The position numbers and the translations under genes are program-made. A DNA stretch of 42,414 nt from an uncultured Bacteroides sp. (GTDB taxonomy: Bacteria > Bacteroidota > Bacteroidia > Bacteroidales > Bacteroidaceae). Positions 8,101-16,142 of this stretch are shown piece after piece (position 1 is the stretch's first letter; every line of letters begins with the position of its first letter). The stretch spans positions 1-42,414 of the forward strand of contig CABROZ010000003.1 of assembly GCA_902472795.1 (NCBI GenBank), written 5' to 3'. The notes beneath the pieces were generated by a model. That model did not search any database. It had not been told where the DNA came from and saw nothing but the letters and a program-made list of their open reading frames with translations.

Positions 8101-9171
8101 CTACTCGTTCACCGCTCCGCAATGCGGGCATACACCTTTGTGCATCATCTTGCCTCCGCAGTTGCCGCAACGGTAGCGGTCGGCACGCAGTGAGAGCCGT
8201 AACCGGCGTACAAATATCCAGACAAAGACAGCCAGAAACAGATAGCCCACATAGATGTGCGTAGTCAGGATGAAGAAGAAATAGCAGAAGATACAGCACG
8301 AAGCCAACCCCAACAGATAGCATACGGCAGCTGCTGGCGAAAGCTGGCGGAAAAGGTCGTCGAGCACGGCCAGCAACACGATGAGGAACAGCCAGATGCT
8401 GGTGAGGAACACCGACAACACGAACGGCACTTTGAAGGGCGACAACGTCGGATTGTAATAGAAGTGTTCCCACGTTGCGGGCACAAAAACCTGCATCGAC
8501 TCGTAAATCGTGGCACTGAAGGCCATCAGCAGGCAGAGCAACAACGGATATACACTGTCGATATCGTCGAAGTAGACCAGTTTCAGCTGTTTCTTGCGGA
8601 ATGCCCGGAACAGCCACACGGCTACGAACAGCGCAAATACGATGACGAAGTAGGATGCATGCGTGTCGCTAAACAGGTAGATGGCCTGCGAAATGCTGTC
8701 GGTAGGCGCAAAGGCACGCTTCATGTCGCTTTGGCGTAACCATCCCTGCACCTCTTGCGTGTGAGCCAGCTTCACCCATACCGAGTCCACCGAGTCGGCC
8801 GGATGAATGGCAAACTCGGCCACTACCACACGGTCGCCCTTGTGGAGCGTCTTGTAACTGTCCTTCACCGGCAGGCAGGCCAGCTCCACCGAATCAGTCC
8901 GAAGCTCCAGATTGGTGTTCCACGCATAATTGTACTTGTACAGGCATGCCAGCGAATCGCGCTGACGTCCCGTCAGTTCCTCCGAATCGAGCGCAATGCG
9001 CGGATAGTGGCAGGAAGATAGAGAGAGAAGGAAGAATAAAAAAAATATATACCCAATCCGGGTACACAAAGAATGGGAAAGGACGCACAAAGTTTCGCCG
9101 ACCTTTTTCAGGCCACCTGTCAGTATGCTCTTCAGTATGCGTTCTCCCTTTACAAATTCTTCATTCCTCAT
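8101..9171 (-). CDS. membrane protein with SH3-like region and C-terminal zinc ribbon
   Basis: I do not recognise a named family. The predicted 356-aa protein has a hydrophobic N-terminal stretch ending in LSLSSC, a plausible lipoprotein signal. An extracytoplasmic region of about 100 residues follows (RVVVAEFAIHP...VWVKLAHTQEVQGWLRQSD, SH3-like). Then come about five membrane helices (roughly 165-185, 205-222, 245-270, 282-304, 308-325) and a C-terminal zinc ribbon CxxC-x9-CxxC (Cys335, 338, 348, 351). The start is uncertain: the only ATG (9171) lies in GAATGAAG-type repeat DNA and puts the lipobox unusually far (about 53 residues) from the N-terminus, so a TTG or GTG closer to the signal is possible. 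It follows the U32 gene after 39 nt and is probably the last gene of the metA operon. Confidence 0.75.
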   Translation of the reverse strand: MRNEEFVKGERILKSILTGGLKKVGETLCVLSHSLCTRIGYIFFLFFLLSLSSCHYPRIALDSEELTGRQRDSLACLYKYNYAWNTNLELRTDSVELACLPVKDSYKTLHKGDRVVVAEFAIHPADSVDSVWVKLAHTQEVQGWLRQSDMKRAFAPTDSISQAIYLFSDTHASYFVIVFALFVAVWLFRAFRKKQLKLVYFDDIDSVYPLLLCLLMAFSATIYESMQVFVPATWEHFYYNPTLSPFKVPFVLSVFLTSIWLFLIVLLAVLDDLFRQLSPAAAVCYLLGLASCCIFCYFFFILTTHIYVGYLFLAVFVWIFVRRLRLSLRADRYRCGNCGGKMMHKGVCPHCGAVNE

Positions 9172-9210
9172 GCTTCATTCTTTCTTTCAATACATTTTCA
9201 TTGGCCGTTC

Positions 9211-11094
9211 TCACTCTCCCCTCTCTTTGGAAGTGGGGCCGGAAGCCAGGCTTACTTTCATCTGACACCGTTTGCAGTCAAACTCCAACCGGAAGCGGCG
9301 TCCGTCGGTTCCCACCAGATAGTAGGGTTCGCGATAGGGCGAACGACCGTGCTGATGCGTGGGACACCAGCCCATGCTGTAGCGCAGACAGTGCTTGCAG
9401 AACATCAGCACAGCCTCGGGCACCGACTGTTTCTCGAACGCCGGGTCAATGGACTGTAGTCCGTGTTCCTGGTAAAAGCTTTGAGCAGCGGCATTCATCA
9501 CGTTGCCCAGATATGTCAGCGAAGTGGCCGGAAAACGGTGAGTGGTAGGTTTCCACATCGCCAGCTCGCGACGGTAACCTGCGCGGCGTACGGCTGTCAG
9601 CCGCTCCACCACCTGACGGCGCCAGTCGGTCAGCACCGACGAGGGAATGAACCAGTTGTCCGACAAACGCAGCGCAATATCGGGCGCACCCGTCTTCTTG
9701 TCCGTTGCCACTTCGAAGGGGCTATTGCCCAGCTTGGACAGCTGTGTGCGCAGGTTGTCGGCCTGCGGGGTACGTGCCGGCTGCTTGTCGCTGGCAAATC
9801 CCAGGGTAACATGATAGCCGTCTTCGTCGGTCGCCGTCAGGGCAAATCCCCAAGGCGTATCGGCCAATTCCCAGCCAAGAGCGATTTTCCGTTCGGCCGA
9901 CTTGCGTCCCAACAGCCGTTCAAAATCCTGGTCATAGTTGCGGAAGAGCGGCGTGCGCGGACGTATGCGGGGCATTTCGCCCGCCGGATACAGTTTATTG
10001 CCGTCCACACGGTTGATGCGGAATCCCTGCAGACGCCCCTGTTCGTCCAGATAGCAAACGCCGTCGCCGTTGTGGAAAGGCTTGACGCCTGCCACGCTGA
10101 TCCAGCCGCCGCGCTGTTCCTTCATTGTTCCCATCGCCTCGCCCAGCGACTTGGGGGTATCGAACGAGGCGATGTCGCGCTCGCGTCCTTGCAGAAAGTA
10201 GTGGGTAAATCCGCGGCTGAAGCTCTTGTCCAGACGGGGAGTAAACGTATAATGACACCGGCCCGACGAAGCACGTGCATACTCCGGACGGCGTGCCAGG
10301 ATTTCGTCCAGCTTCTGCCGATAGGCTGCGGTGACGTTCTTTACGTAGGTCACGTCCTTCAACCGGCCTTCGATTTTCAACGAAGTGGCACCTGCATCCA
10401 ACAGTTGCTCCAACAGTTCGCTTTGGTTCAGGTCCTTCAGCGACAGGAGGTGCTTGTCACGAACAATCACCTTTCCGTCGGCATCGACCAGGCTGAAAGG
10501 CAGACGACAGAACTGTGCGCACTCGCCTCTGTTGGCACTGCGTCCGAAGCAGGCCTGGCTGACATAGCACTGTCCACTGTAGCTAACGCACAGCGCACCG
10601 TGTACGAATACTTCCAATGGCACGTCGGGACAAGCACGGTGAATACCTTCAATCTCGTGCAGCGACAGTTCGCGCGCCAATACCACCTGTTTGAAACCGG
10701 CATCGGCCAGGAAGCGTACTTTCTCGGGGGTGCGGTTGTCCATCTGCGTACTGGCATGGAGCGGAATGGGTGGCAGGTTGAGCCGCGTGATGCCCATATC
10801 CTGCACAATCAGTGCATCTACACCGATGCGGTACAGGGCATCGATCATGCGTTCTGTTTCCTCCAGTTCCTCGTCCTTCAGGATGGTGTTCACCGTCACG
10901 TAGATGCGTACACCATACAGGTGGGCGTAGTCCGTCAGAGCTGCAATGTCTTCCAGCGAATTGACGGCAGCAGCCCTCGCACCGAACTTGGGCGCGCCGA
11001 TATAGACAGCATCTGCTCCATGGTTTACGGCTTCTATCCCGCATTCCAGATTCTTGGCGGGAGCCAGCAGTTCGATTTTCCGTTGTCTGATCAT
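9211..11094 (-). CDS. U32 family peptidase / RlhA-like protein
   Basis: The 627-aa product belongs to the long U32 peptidase class (collagenase-like N-domain plus DUF3656-like C-domain) that includes E. coli RlhA/YdcP, needed for hydroxylation of 23S rRNA C2501. Supporting motifs are ELLAPAKNLECGIEAVNHGADAVY at the N-terminus, VFVHGALCVSYSGQC and GRSANRGECAQFCR with the conserved cysteines, SLKIEGRLK, and a C-terminal cysteine group (CKHC, CKRCQ). Assignment to RlhA rather than another U32 protein is inferred from length. Its ATG overlaps the metA stop (ATGA), so translation is coupled. The last 12 or so residues (ASGPTSKERGE) are encoded by CCCCTCTC-type repeat DNA and look like an acquired tail. 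Confidence 0.88.
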   Translation of the reverse strand: MIRQRKIELLAPAKNLECGIEAVNHGADAVYIGAPKFGARAAAVNSLEDIAALTDYAHLYGVRIYVTVNTILKDEELEETERMIDALYRIGVDALIVQDMGITRLNLPPIPLHASTQMDNRTPEKVRFLADAGFKQVVLARELSLHEIEGIHRACPDVPLEVFVHGALCVSYSGQCYVSQACFGRSANRGECAQFCRLPFSLVDADGKVIVRDKHLLSLKDLNQSELLEQLLDAGATSLKIEGRLKDVTYVKNVTAAYRQKLDEILARRPEYARASSGRCHYTFTPRLDKSFSRGFTHYFLQGRERDIASFDTPKSLGEAMGTMKEQRGGWISVAGVKPFHNGDGVCYLDEQGRLQGFRINRVDGNKLYPAGEMPRIRPRTPLFRNYDQDFERLLGRKSAERKIALGWELADTPWGFALTATDEDGYHVTLGFASDKQPARTPQADNLRTQLSKLGNSPFEVATDKKTGAPDIALRLSDNWFIPSSVLTDWRRQVVERLTAVRRAGYRRELAMWKPTTHRFPATSLTYLGNVMNAAAQSFYQEHGLQSIDPAFEKQSVPEAVLMFCKHCLRYSMGWCPTHQHGRSPYREPYYLVGTDGRRFRLEFDCKRCQMKVSLASGPTSKERGE

Positions 11095-12008
11095 TCTATT
11101 TCGTTGATGTTATACGGAGTTTCCTGATATACAAAGTAATTCAGCCAGTTGGAGAACAGCAGATTGGCATGAGCACGCCAACGCACGCGGACACCTTTTT
11201 CGGGATCGTCGTCCACATAGTAATTGCGGGGCATCTCTATGGGCAGGCCTTTGGCCAGGTCGCGGCGATATTCAGTATCCAGGGTCAGCGGGGAATATTC
11301 GGAATGTCCGGTAACAAAGAACTCACGACCTCCGCGTGCCATCACCAAGTGTACGCCGGCATCCTCCGATTCGGAGAGCAGTGTCAGTTCGGGCACCTTC
11401 AGAATGTCTTCCTTGCGGACTTCGGTATGGCGGCTGTGGGGCACGTAGAACATATCATCGAATCCGCGGAAGATGGGATGGAGCGGTTGCAGCGGCCGAT
11501 GGGCAAAGATGCCGAACATCTTCTTGTCCAACGGATATTTGGGCACGCCATAGTGGTGATAAAGTCCGGCTTGCGCGGCCCAGCAGATATACAAAGTCGA
11601 AGTGACATGCGTGCGTGCCCAGTCGAAAATGTCGGTAATCTCGTCCCAGTAAGTCACTTCCTCGAAGTCCATTTGCTCGACCGGCGCACCGGTGATAATC
11701 ATGCCGTCGAACTTCTCGGCACGCATTTTCTCGAAGTCGGTATAGAACGCCTTCATGTGTTCGATGGGGGTGTTCTTCGAAGTGTGACTCTTTATTTTCA
11801 TGAATTGTATCTCCACCTGCAACGGGGTGTTCGAGAGGAGTCGAATCAAGTCTGTTTCGGTGGTTATTTTCAGCGGCATCAGGTTCAGAATGACGATGCG
11901 CAACGGGCGGATGTCCTGCTGGGTGGCACGGGAGGTATCGATGACGAAAATGTTCTCCTCCTTCAGCAACTCGATGGCAGGCAGCTTATCGGGTAAATTT
12001 AATGGCAT
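11091..12008 (-). CDS. metA: homoserine O-acyltransferase MetA, probably acetyl-CoA specific
   Basis: MetA activates the hydroxyl of L-homoserine in methionine synthesis. From the ATG at 12008 the protein is 305 aa and numbering matches E. coli MetA: catalytic Cys142 in YICWAAQAG, His235 and Glu237 in GHSEYS. Residue 111 is Glu (GAPVEQMDFEE). Published work on the family links Glu111 to acetyl-CoA use and Gly111 to succinyl-CoA, so this is predicted to be an acetyltransferase despite the succinyltransferase name it usually receives. The frame is open to a TTG at 12035, but a -7 element overlaps that position, and N-termini of homologues match MPLNLPDKLP. It is the first gene of a metA > U32 > zinc-ribbon operon. 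Confidence 0.95.
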   Translation of the reverse strand: MPLNLPDKLPAIELLKEENIFVIDTSRATQQDIRPLRIVILNLMPLKITTETDLIRLLSNTPLQVEIQFMKIKSHTSKNTPIEHMKAFYTDFEKMRAEKFDGMIITGAPVEQMDFEEVTYWDEITDIFDWARTHVTSTLYICWAAQAGLYHHYGVPKYPLDKKMFGIFAHRPLQPLHPIFRGFDDMFYVPHSRHTEVRKEDILKVPELTLLSESEDAGVHLVMARGGREFFVTGHSEYSPLTLDTEYRRDLAKGLPIEMPRNYYVDDDPEKGVRVRWRAHANLLFSNWLNYFVYQETPYNINEIE

Positions 12009-12032
12009 AACGTATTGATTTTCTTTAATCGG

Positions 12033-12040
12033 CAAAGGTA
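12033..12040 (-). promoter_or_regulatory. -7 promoter element of metA
   Basis: It reads TACCTTTG on the minus strand, a perfect TAnnTTTG, about 25 nt before the ATG. The very short leader leaves no room for a riboswitch. Confidence 0.65.
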
Positions 12041-12120
12041 ACGTTTTTCGCTGAAAAGGGACGAATTTTACCCCCGCTTTTTAAGCCCCAGATACGTTCC
12101 GAGACGCCCGACAGGCCTTA

Positions 12121-13431
12121 TCAGATGCGTCTGACCCGGTGGCCATAGACCACAATCACCACAAAGCACACCAACGGCAGCACAAACGACAGGTTGACGG
12201 CGGGCATGCCCAACAGTTCCTTGCAGTCGATGATGGCGGCCTGCAGCGGCGGCAGAACCGAACCGCCCAAAATGGCCATGATCAGCCCGGCGGCACCGAA
12301 CTTGGCATCGTCGCCCAAGCCGTTCAGGGCTATGCCGTAAATGGTGGGGAACATCAGTGACATGCAGGCCGATACACCCACCAGGCAATACAATCCGAGG
12401 ATATTTTGCAGGAACATGACGCCAAGAATCAGGAAACAGGCTACCAGCGCAAGCACCTTCAGCAAGGTGCCCGGATTGAGAAACTTCAGCATAAAGGTGC
12501 AGATGAAACGACTGATGCAGAAGAGCACCATTGCCACGATGTTGTACTTTTGCGAAAGCACTTCGGCAGCCTGTTCTTCCATGCCCTGCGACATGAAAAG
12601 GCGTGTACCGTACTGGATGATGAACGTCCAGCACATGATCTGCGCGCCAACGTAGAAGAACTGTGCCACCACGCCTTCGCGATAGTGACGGATGGAGAAA
12701 ATGCGCTTCAGCGTGGGCAGGAAGTCGATGGAGTGAGTACGGTCTGCATTATGGGGCATACGCACCGCGCTGAACACTAACAGTATCACCAGGATAAAGG
12801 CTCCGATGGCCAGATAGGGAGCTATGAGCACGGCCAGGTCGGCATCGCGCACCTGCTCGAACTCGGCTTGCGTCAGCTGGCTCCGCTCGACGGTGTCCAT
12901 CGGGTTCAGACGGTTCTGTATGAAGTTCATCGCCACGAACATGCCCAGCAGCGACCCCATCGGATTGAAAGCCTGCGCCAAATTCAAGCGGCGAGTGGCG
13001 GTCTGCTCGGTACCCATCGACAGGATATACGGATTGCAACTCGTTTCGAGGAACGAAAGCCCGCAGGTCATGATGAAGTAGGCTATCAGGAAAGGATAAT
13101 AATCGCCCGTCAGTTTGGCGGGAAAGAACAGAAACGCGCCCAGCGCATACAGCCCGAGCCCCAGCAACACACCGGCCTTGTACGTGAACCGCCGTATGAA
13201 CATGGCAGCCGGGAAGGCCATGGCAAAGTATCCGCCATAGAAAGCCACCTGCACCAGCGCCCCGTCGGTGACGCTCATCCGGAATATCTTGGAGAAGGCT
13301 TTCACCATGGGATTGGTGATGTCGTTGGCAAAGCCCCACAGGGCAAAACAGGACGTTACCAGGATGAAGGGGACGAGATAACTGACGCCGTCTTTGCTGA
13401 GAATCGAATCTTTCGTTTTATGATTGTTCAT
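12121..13431 (-). CDS. MFS sugar permease, FucP/GluP family
   Basis: The 436-aa protein has about 12 hydrophobic segments and belongs to the fucose/glucose-galactose H+ symporter family of the major facilitator superfamily. Signature pieces are LVTSCFALWGFANDITNPMV in the first helix, VQVAFYGGYFAMAFPAAMFI in the second, SFLETSCNPYI, LNLAQAFNPMGSLLG and, in the second half, SLMFPTIYGIALNGLG. Import of a hexose or 6-deoxyhexose across the inner membrane is inferred; no catabolic neighbours narrow the substrate. It is monocistronic and divergent from metF, with a leader of about 130 nt. Confidence 0.92.
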   Translation of the reverse strand: MNNHKTKDSILSKDGVSYLVPFILVTSCFALWGFANDITNPMVKAFSKIFRMSVTDGALVQVAFYGGYFAMAFPAAMFIRRFTYKAGVLLGLGLYALGAFLFFPAKLTGDYYPFLIAYFIMTCGLSFLETSCNPYILSMGTEQTATRRLNLAQAFNPMGSLLGMFVAMNFIQNRLNPMDTVERSQLTQAEFEQVRDADLAVLIAPYLAIGAFILVILLVFSAVRMPHNADRTHSIDFLPTLKRIFSIRHYREGVVAQFFYVGAQIMCWTFIIQYGTRLFMSQGMEEQAAEVLSQKYNIVAMVLFCISRFICTFMLKFLNPGTLLKVLALVACFLILGVMFLQNILGLYCLVGVSACMSLMFPTIYGIALNGLGDDAKFGAAGLIMAILGGSVLPPLQAAIIDCKELLGMPAVNLSFVLPLVCFVVIVVYGHRVRRI

Positions 13432-13558
13432 GGTTGACAGATAGTTTTACACCGGCATCTTCGCGCCTGAGGCGTGCAGACGGGCAAAGAGGCAGGCACG
13501 GACTTCGGCGTGAACCTGCGAATTGCCCGCTTCGGGCGAAACGGAGACATGTACCGTA

Positions 13559-13574
13559 TTTGCGCGCAAAGATA
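13559..13574 (-). promoter_or_regulatory. permease -7 element overlapped by a 12-bp palindrome
   Basis: TATCTTTG on the minus strand (13567-13574) is a perfect -7 element. TTTGCGCGCAAA (13559-13570) is a perfect palindrome overlapping it and covering the likely start site, a position suited to a repressor operator. Confidence 0.5.
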
Positions 13575-13671
13575 CGACAATCAGAGCAATATCCTGCTAC
13601 AACGTCCCGACTATTTTTCTGCTTTCCCAACACTCCCGACCGTCCGTCCGAACAACGCCTGCACCCCGTTT

Positions 13672-13757
13672 GTGGGACACTTGCACGGCTCGCGAGAGAC
13701 ACTTGCACGGCTCACGAGCCACACTTGCACGGCTCACGAGCAACACAAGTGTGGCTC
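13672..13757. repeat. 22-nt tandem repeat array 3
   Basis: Units start at 13676, 13698 and 13720 with exact 22-nt spacing, in the opposite orientation to arrays 1 and 2. The fourth unit (from 13742) has the ACACTTG core changed to ACACAAGTGT. The array lies in the divergent gap between the permease and metF, upstream of the metF promoter. Confidence 0.9.
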
Positions 13758-13838
13758 AAACGCCCCTCTGCCACCCCCCTTTGGAGGCATCGGGAGCAAG
13801 AAGTAGGGAAGTCGTATGGTTTTCTCGTTTCTTTTTCG

Positions 13839-13846
13839 TAATTTTG
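13839..13846 (+). promoter_or_regulatory. -7 promoter element of metF
   Basis: TAATTTTG is a perfect TAnnTTTG. Transcription would start near 13853, so the upstream in-frame codons cannot be used and translation must begin at 13898 (or, less likely, at the ATG at 13853). Confidence 0.65.
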
Positions 13847-13897
13847 TTCCCAATGTACAAGTCTGTTACCAGACAAAAGGAAATAGAAGAAAAGAAG

Positions 13898-14851
13898 ATG
13901 AAAGTAATCGACCTGATAAACAGCACGCAGAAGACCGCCTTCTCGTTCGAGATACTGCCGCCACTGAAAGGCACGGGCATCGAGAAACTGTACGAGACCA
14001 TCGACTTGCTGCGTGAATTCGACCCCAAATACATCAACATCACCACCCACCGCAGCGAATACGTCTACAAAGAACTGGGCAACGGACTGTTTCAGCGCAA
14101 CCGCTTGCGCCGCCGCCCGGGCACCGTGGCCGTAGCTGCCGCCATACAGAACAAGTACAACATCACCGTCGTGCCCCACATCCTGTGCAGCGGATTCACG
14201 CAGGAAGACACGGAGTATCAGCTGCTCGACCTGCAATTCCTCGGCATCACCGACCTACTGGTGCTGCGCGGCGACAAGGCCAAGCACGAATCGGCGTTTG
14301 TTCCCGAACCGGGCGGACACACCCATGCCATCGAACTGCAACAGCAGATCAACAACTTCAACAAAGGCATCTTCGTCGATGGGTCGGAGATGAAAATCAC
14401 CCGCACGCCCTTCTCGTACGGCGTAGCCTGCTACCCCGAGAAGCACGAAGAAGCCCCCAATCTTGAGACCGACCTGTACTGGCTGAAAAAGAAGATGGAG
14501 ACCGGCGCCGAATATGCCGTCACCCAGCTCTTCTACGACAACCGCAAGTTCTTCAGCTTCGTCGAGCGCGCCCGCCGGGAGGGAATCACCATTCCCATCA
14601 TCCCCGGCATCAAGCCCTTCAAGAAGCTGTCGCAGCTCAGCATGATACCCAAGACCTTCAAGGTGGACCTGCCCGAAGAGCTGACCCACGAACTGCTGAA
14701 GTGCACCAACGACGACGAGGCACGCCACGTGGGCATCGAGTGGTGCGTCAAGCAATGCCGCGAACTCATCGACCACGGAGTGCCCAGCCTGCACTTCTAC
14801 TCGATAGGAGCTGCCGACAGCATCCGCGAAGTAGCCAGACAGATTTATTAA
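13898..14851 (+). CDS. metF: methylenetetrahydrofolate reductase
   Basis: MetF reduces 5,10-methylene-THF to 5-methyl-THF, the methyl donor for the last step of methionine synthesis. The 317-aa product has the FAD/folate TIM-barrel signatures: FSFEILPP with the catalytic Glu (residue 18), YINITTHRSEYVY, VPHILCSGFT, LLVLRGDK, FSYGVACYPEKHEEAPN, GAEYAVTQLFYDN, and PIIPGIKP. The start is set by an AG-rich ribosome-binding stretch just upstream and by the promoter at 13839-13846. It lies near metA but on the other strand, so the methionine genes are clustered without sharing a transcript. Confidence 0.95.
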   Translation: MKVIDLINSTQKTAFSFEILPPLKGTGIEKLYETIDLLREFDPKYINITTHRSEYVYKELGNGLFQRNRLRRRPGTVAVAAAIQNKYNITVVPHILCSGFTQEDTEYQLLDLQFLGITDLLVLRGDKAKHESAFVPEPGGHTHAIELQQQINNFNKGIFVDGSEMKITRTPFSYGVACYPEKHEEAPNLETDLYWLKKKMETGAEYAVTQLFYDNRKFFSFVERARREGITIPIIPGIKPFKKLSQLSMIPKTFKVDLPEELTHELLKCTNDDEARHVGIEWCVKQCRELIDHGVPSLHFYSIGAADSIREVARQIY

Positions 14852-14852
14852 T

Positions 14853-14936
14853 AAATGAAGAACGAAGCATGAAGAATGAAGAATCTGGAATCCATCCATA
14901 AGGGGGAGACTGAAATGACATGCTTCATTCACCAAA
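14853..14936. repeat. GAATGAAGAAT-type repeat between metF and holB
   Basis: The gap holds several copies of (A)TGAAGAA(T/C) (14855-14882). GAAGCATG near the start has its exact complement CATGCTTC near 14920-14927, so a hairpin is possible. Similar DNA occurs at 24207-24341, 9150-9180 and, in coding sequence, 3237-3280. Confidence 0.6.
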
Positions 14937-14951
14937 ACGAAATTAAATAAC

Positions 14952-16085
14952 GTGTTCAGTTTCAACGACATCATCGGACAAGAGCAGGTAAAACGACGCC
15001 TGATACAGGAAGTGCAGGAAGGACGCATCGCCCACGCACAGCTCTTCTGCGGCCCCGTAGGCAGCGGCAAACTGCCCCTCGCCCTGGCCTATGCACGCTA
15101 CCTGTGCTGCCCCCACCGCACCGCCACCGACGCCTGCGGCACCTGCCCTTCGTGCGTGAAGTGGGAAAAACTGGTACACCCCGACGTCCACTTCATCTTC
15201 CCCATCGTCAACAAGGCCAAGAGCCCCAAGGTGTCCGTCTGCAATGACTTTCTGCCCCAATGGAGGCAGCAGCTCATCGCCAATCCCTACTTCTACCTCA
15301 GCCACTGGCTGGACGACATGGATGCCGAAAACAAGCAGGCGCAGATTTTCACACAGGAGAGCGAGGAAATCATCCGCAAGCTCAGCCTGAAGTCGAGCGA
15401 GGGAGGCTACAAGGTGACCATCGTCTGGATGGCCGAAAAGATGAACGAAGCCTGTGCCAACAAGCTGCTCAAGCTGTTCGAAGAGCCGCCCGCACAGACC
15501 GTATTTCTGCTCATCACCGAAACGCCGGACATGATACTGCCCACCATACAAAGCCGCACGCAGCGCATCAACATTCCCCGCATCAGCGAGGCCGACATCG
15601 CCGCTGCCCTGCAAGGCAAGTACGGCGTGCAACCCGTCGATAGCGAAAAGATAGCCCACCTGGCCGGTGGCGATTTCATCAAGGCACTCGAAGCCATCCA
15701 ACTGAACGAAGAAAACGAACTATTTTTCAACTGGTTCGTCAGCCTGATGCGGCTGTCCTACCAGCGCAAGATACGCGAGATGAAGCAATGGAGCGAGCAA
15801 CTCGCCTCCATCGGCCGCGAACGTCAGAAAAGTTTCCTGGACTACTGCCAGCGCATGATACGCGAAAACTTCATCTACAACTTCCACCGCCCGGAAATGA
15901 ACTACATGACCCGGCAGGAAGAGAACTTCTCGACACGCTTCGCCCCCTTCGTCAACGAGCGCAACGTCATGGGCATCGTTCACGAACTGACCGAAGCACA
16001 GATACACATCGAGCAGAACGTCAACCCGCGCATGGTCTTCTTCGACTTCGCGCTGAAGATGATCGTCCTGCTGAAAACGGGATAA
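14952..16085 (+). CDS. holB: DNA polymerase III subunit delta'
   Basis: This is a clamp-loader subunit that helps load the beta clamp on DNA. The protein (377 aa) starts at a GTG; FSFNDIIGQEQVKRRL directly after it is the usual N-terminus, and no ATG fits better. The P-loop is altered (GPVGSGKL, residues 34-41, Leu in place of Thr/Ser), as is usual for non-hydrolysing delta' subunits. A zinc module follows (Cys52/53, Cys62, Cys65, Cys68). NEACANKLLKLFEEPP and the SRTQRI segment are characteristic of delta'. It lies 57 nt upstream of the RicT-like gene, the same order as in many Bacteroidetes and similar to Firmicutes holB-yaaT. Confidence 0.93.
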   Translation: MFSFNDIIGQEQVKRRLIQEVQEGRIAHAQLFCGPVGSGKLPLALAYARYLCCPHRTATDACGTCPSCVKWEKLVHPDVHFIFPIVNKAKSPKVSVCNDFLPQWRQQLIANPYFYLSHWLDDMDAENKQAQIFTQESEEIIRKLSLKSSEGGYKVTIVWMAEKMNEACANKLLKLFEEPPAQTVFLLITETPDMILPTIQSRTQRINIPRISEADIAAALQGKYGVQPVDSEKIAHLAGGDFIKALEAIQLNEENELFFNWFVSLMRLSYQRKIREMKQWSEQLASIGRERQKSFLDYCQRMIRENFIYNFHRPEMNYMTRQEENFSTRFAPFVNERNVMGIVHELTEAQIHIEQNVNPRMVFFDFALKMIVLLKTG

Positions 16086-16142
16086 AGCAACAACCCACAT
16101 ACTTGACAACCTGAAAACTAACATTATATTCAACCAAAAGAT

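Noticed and set aside
11091..12035. TTG start of metA at 12035
   Set aside because: A perfect -7 element occupies 12033-12040, and the ATG at 12008 gives E. coli-identical numbering of catalytic residues.
13747..13897. SAM riboswitch upstream of metF (or metA)
   Set aside because: The predicted leaders are only about 45 nt (metF) and 20 nt (metA), too short for a known SAM riboswitch.
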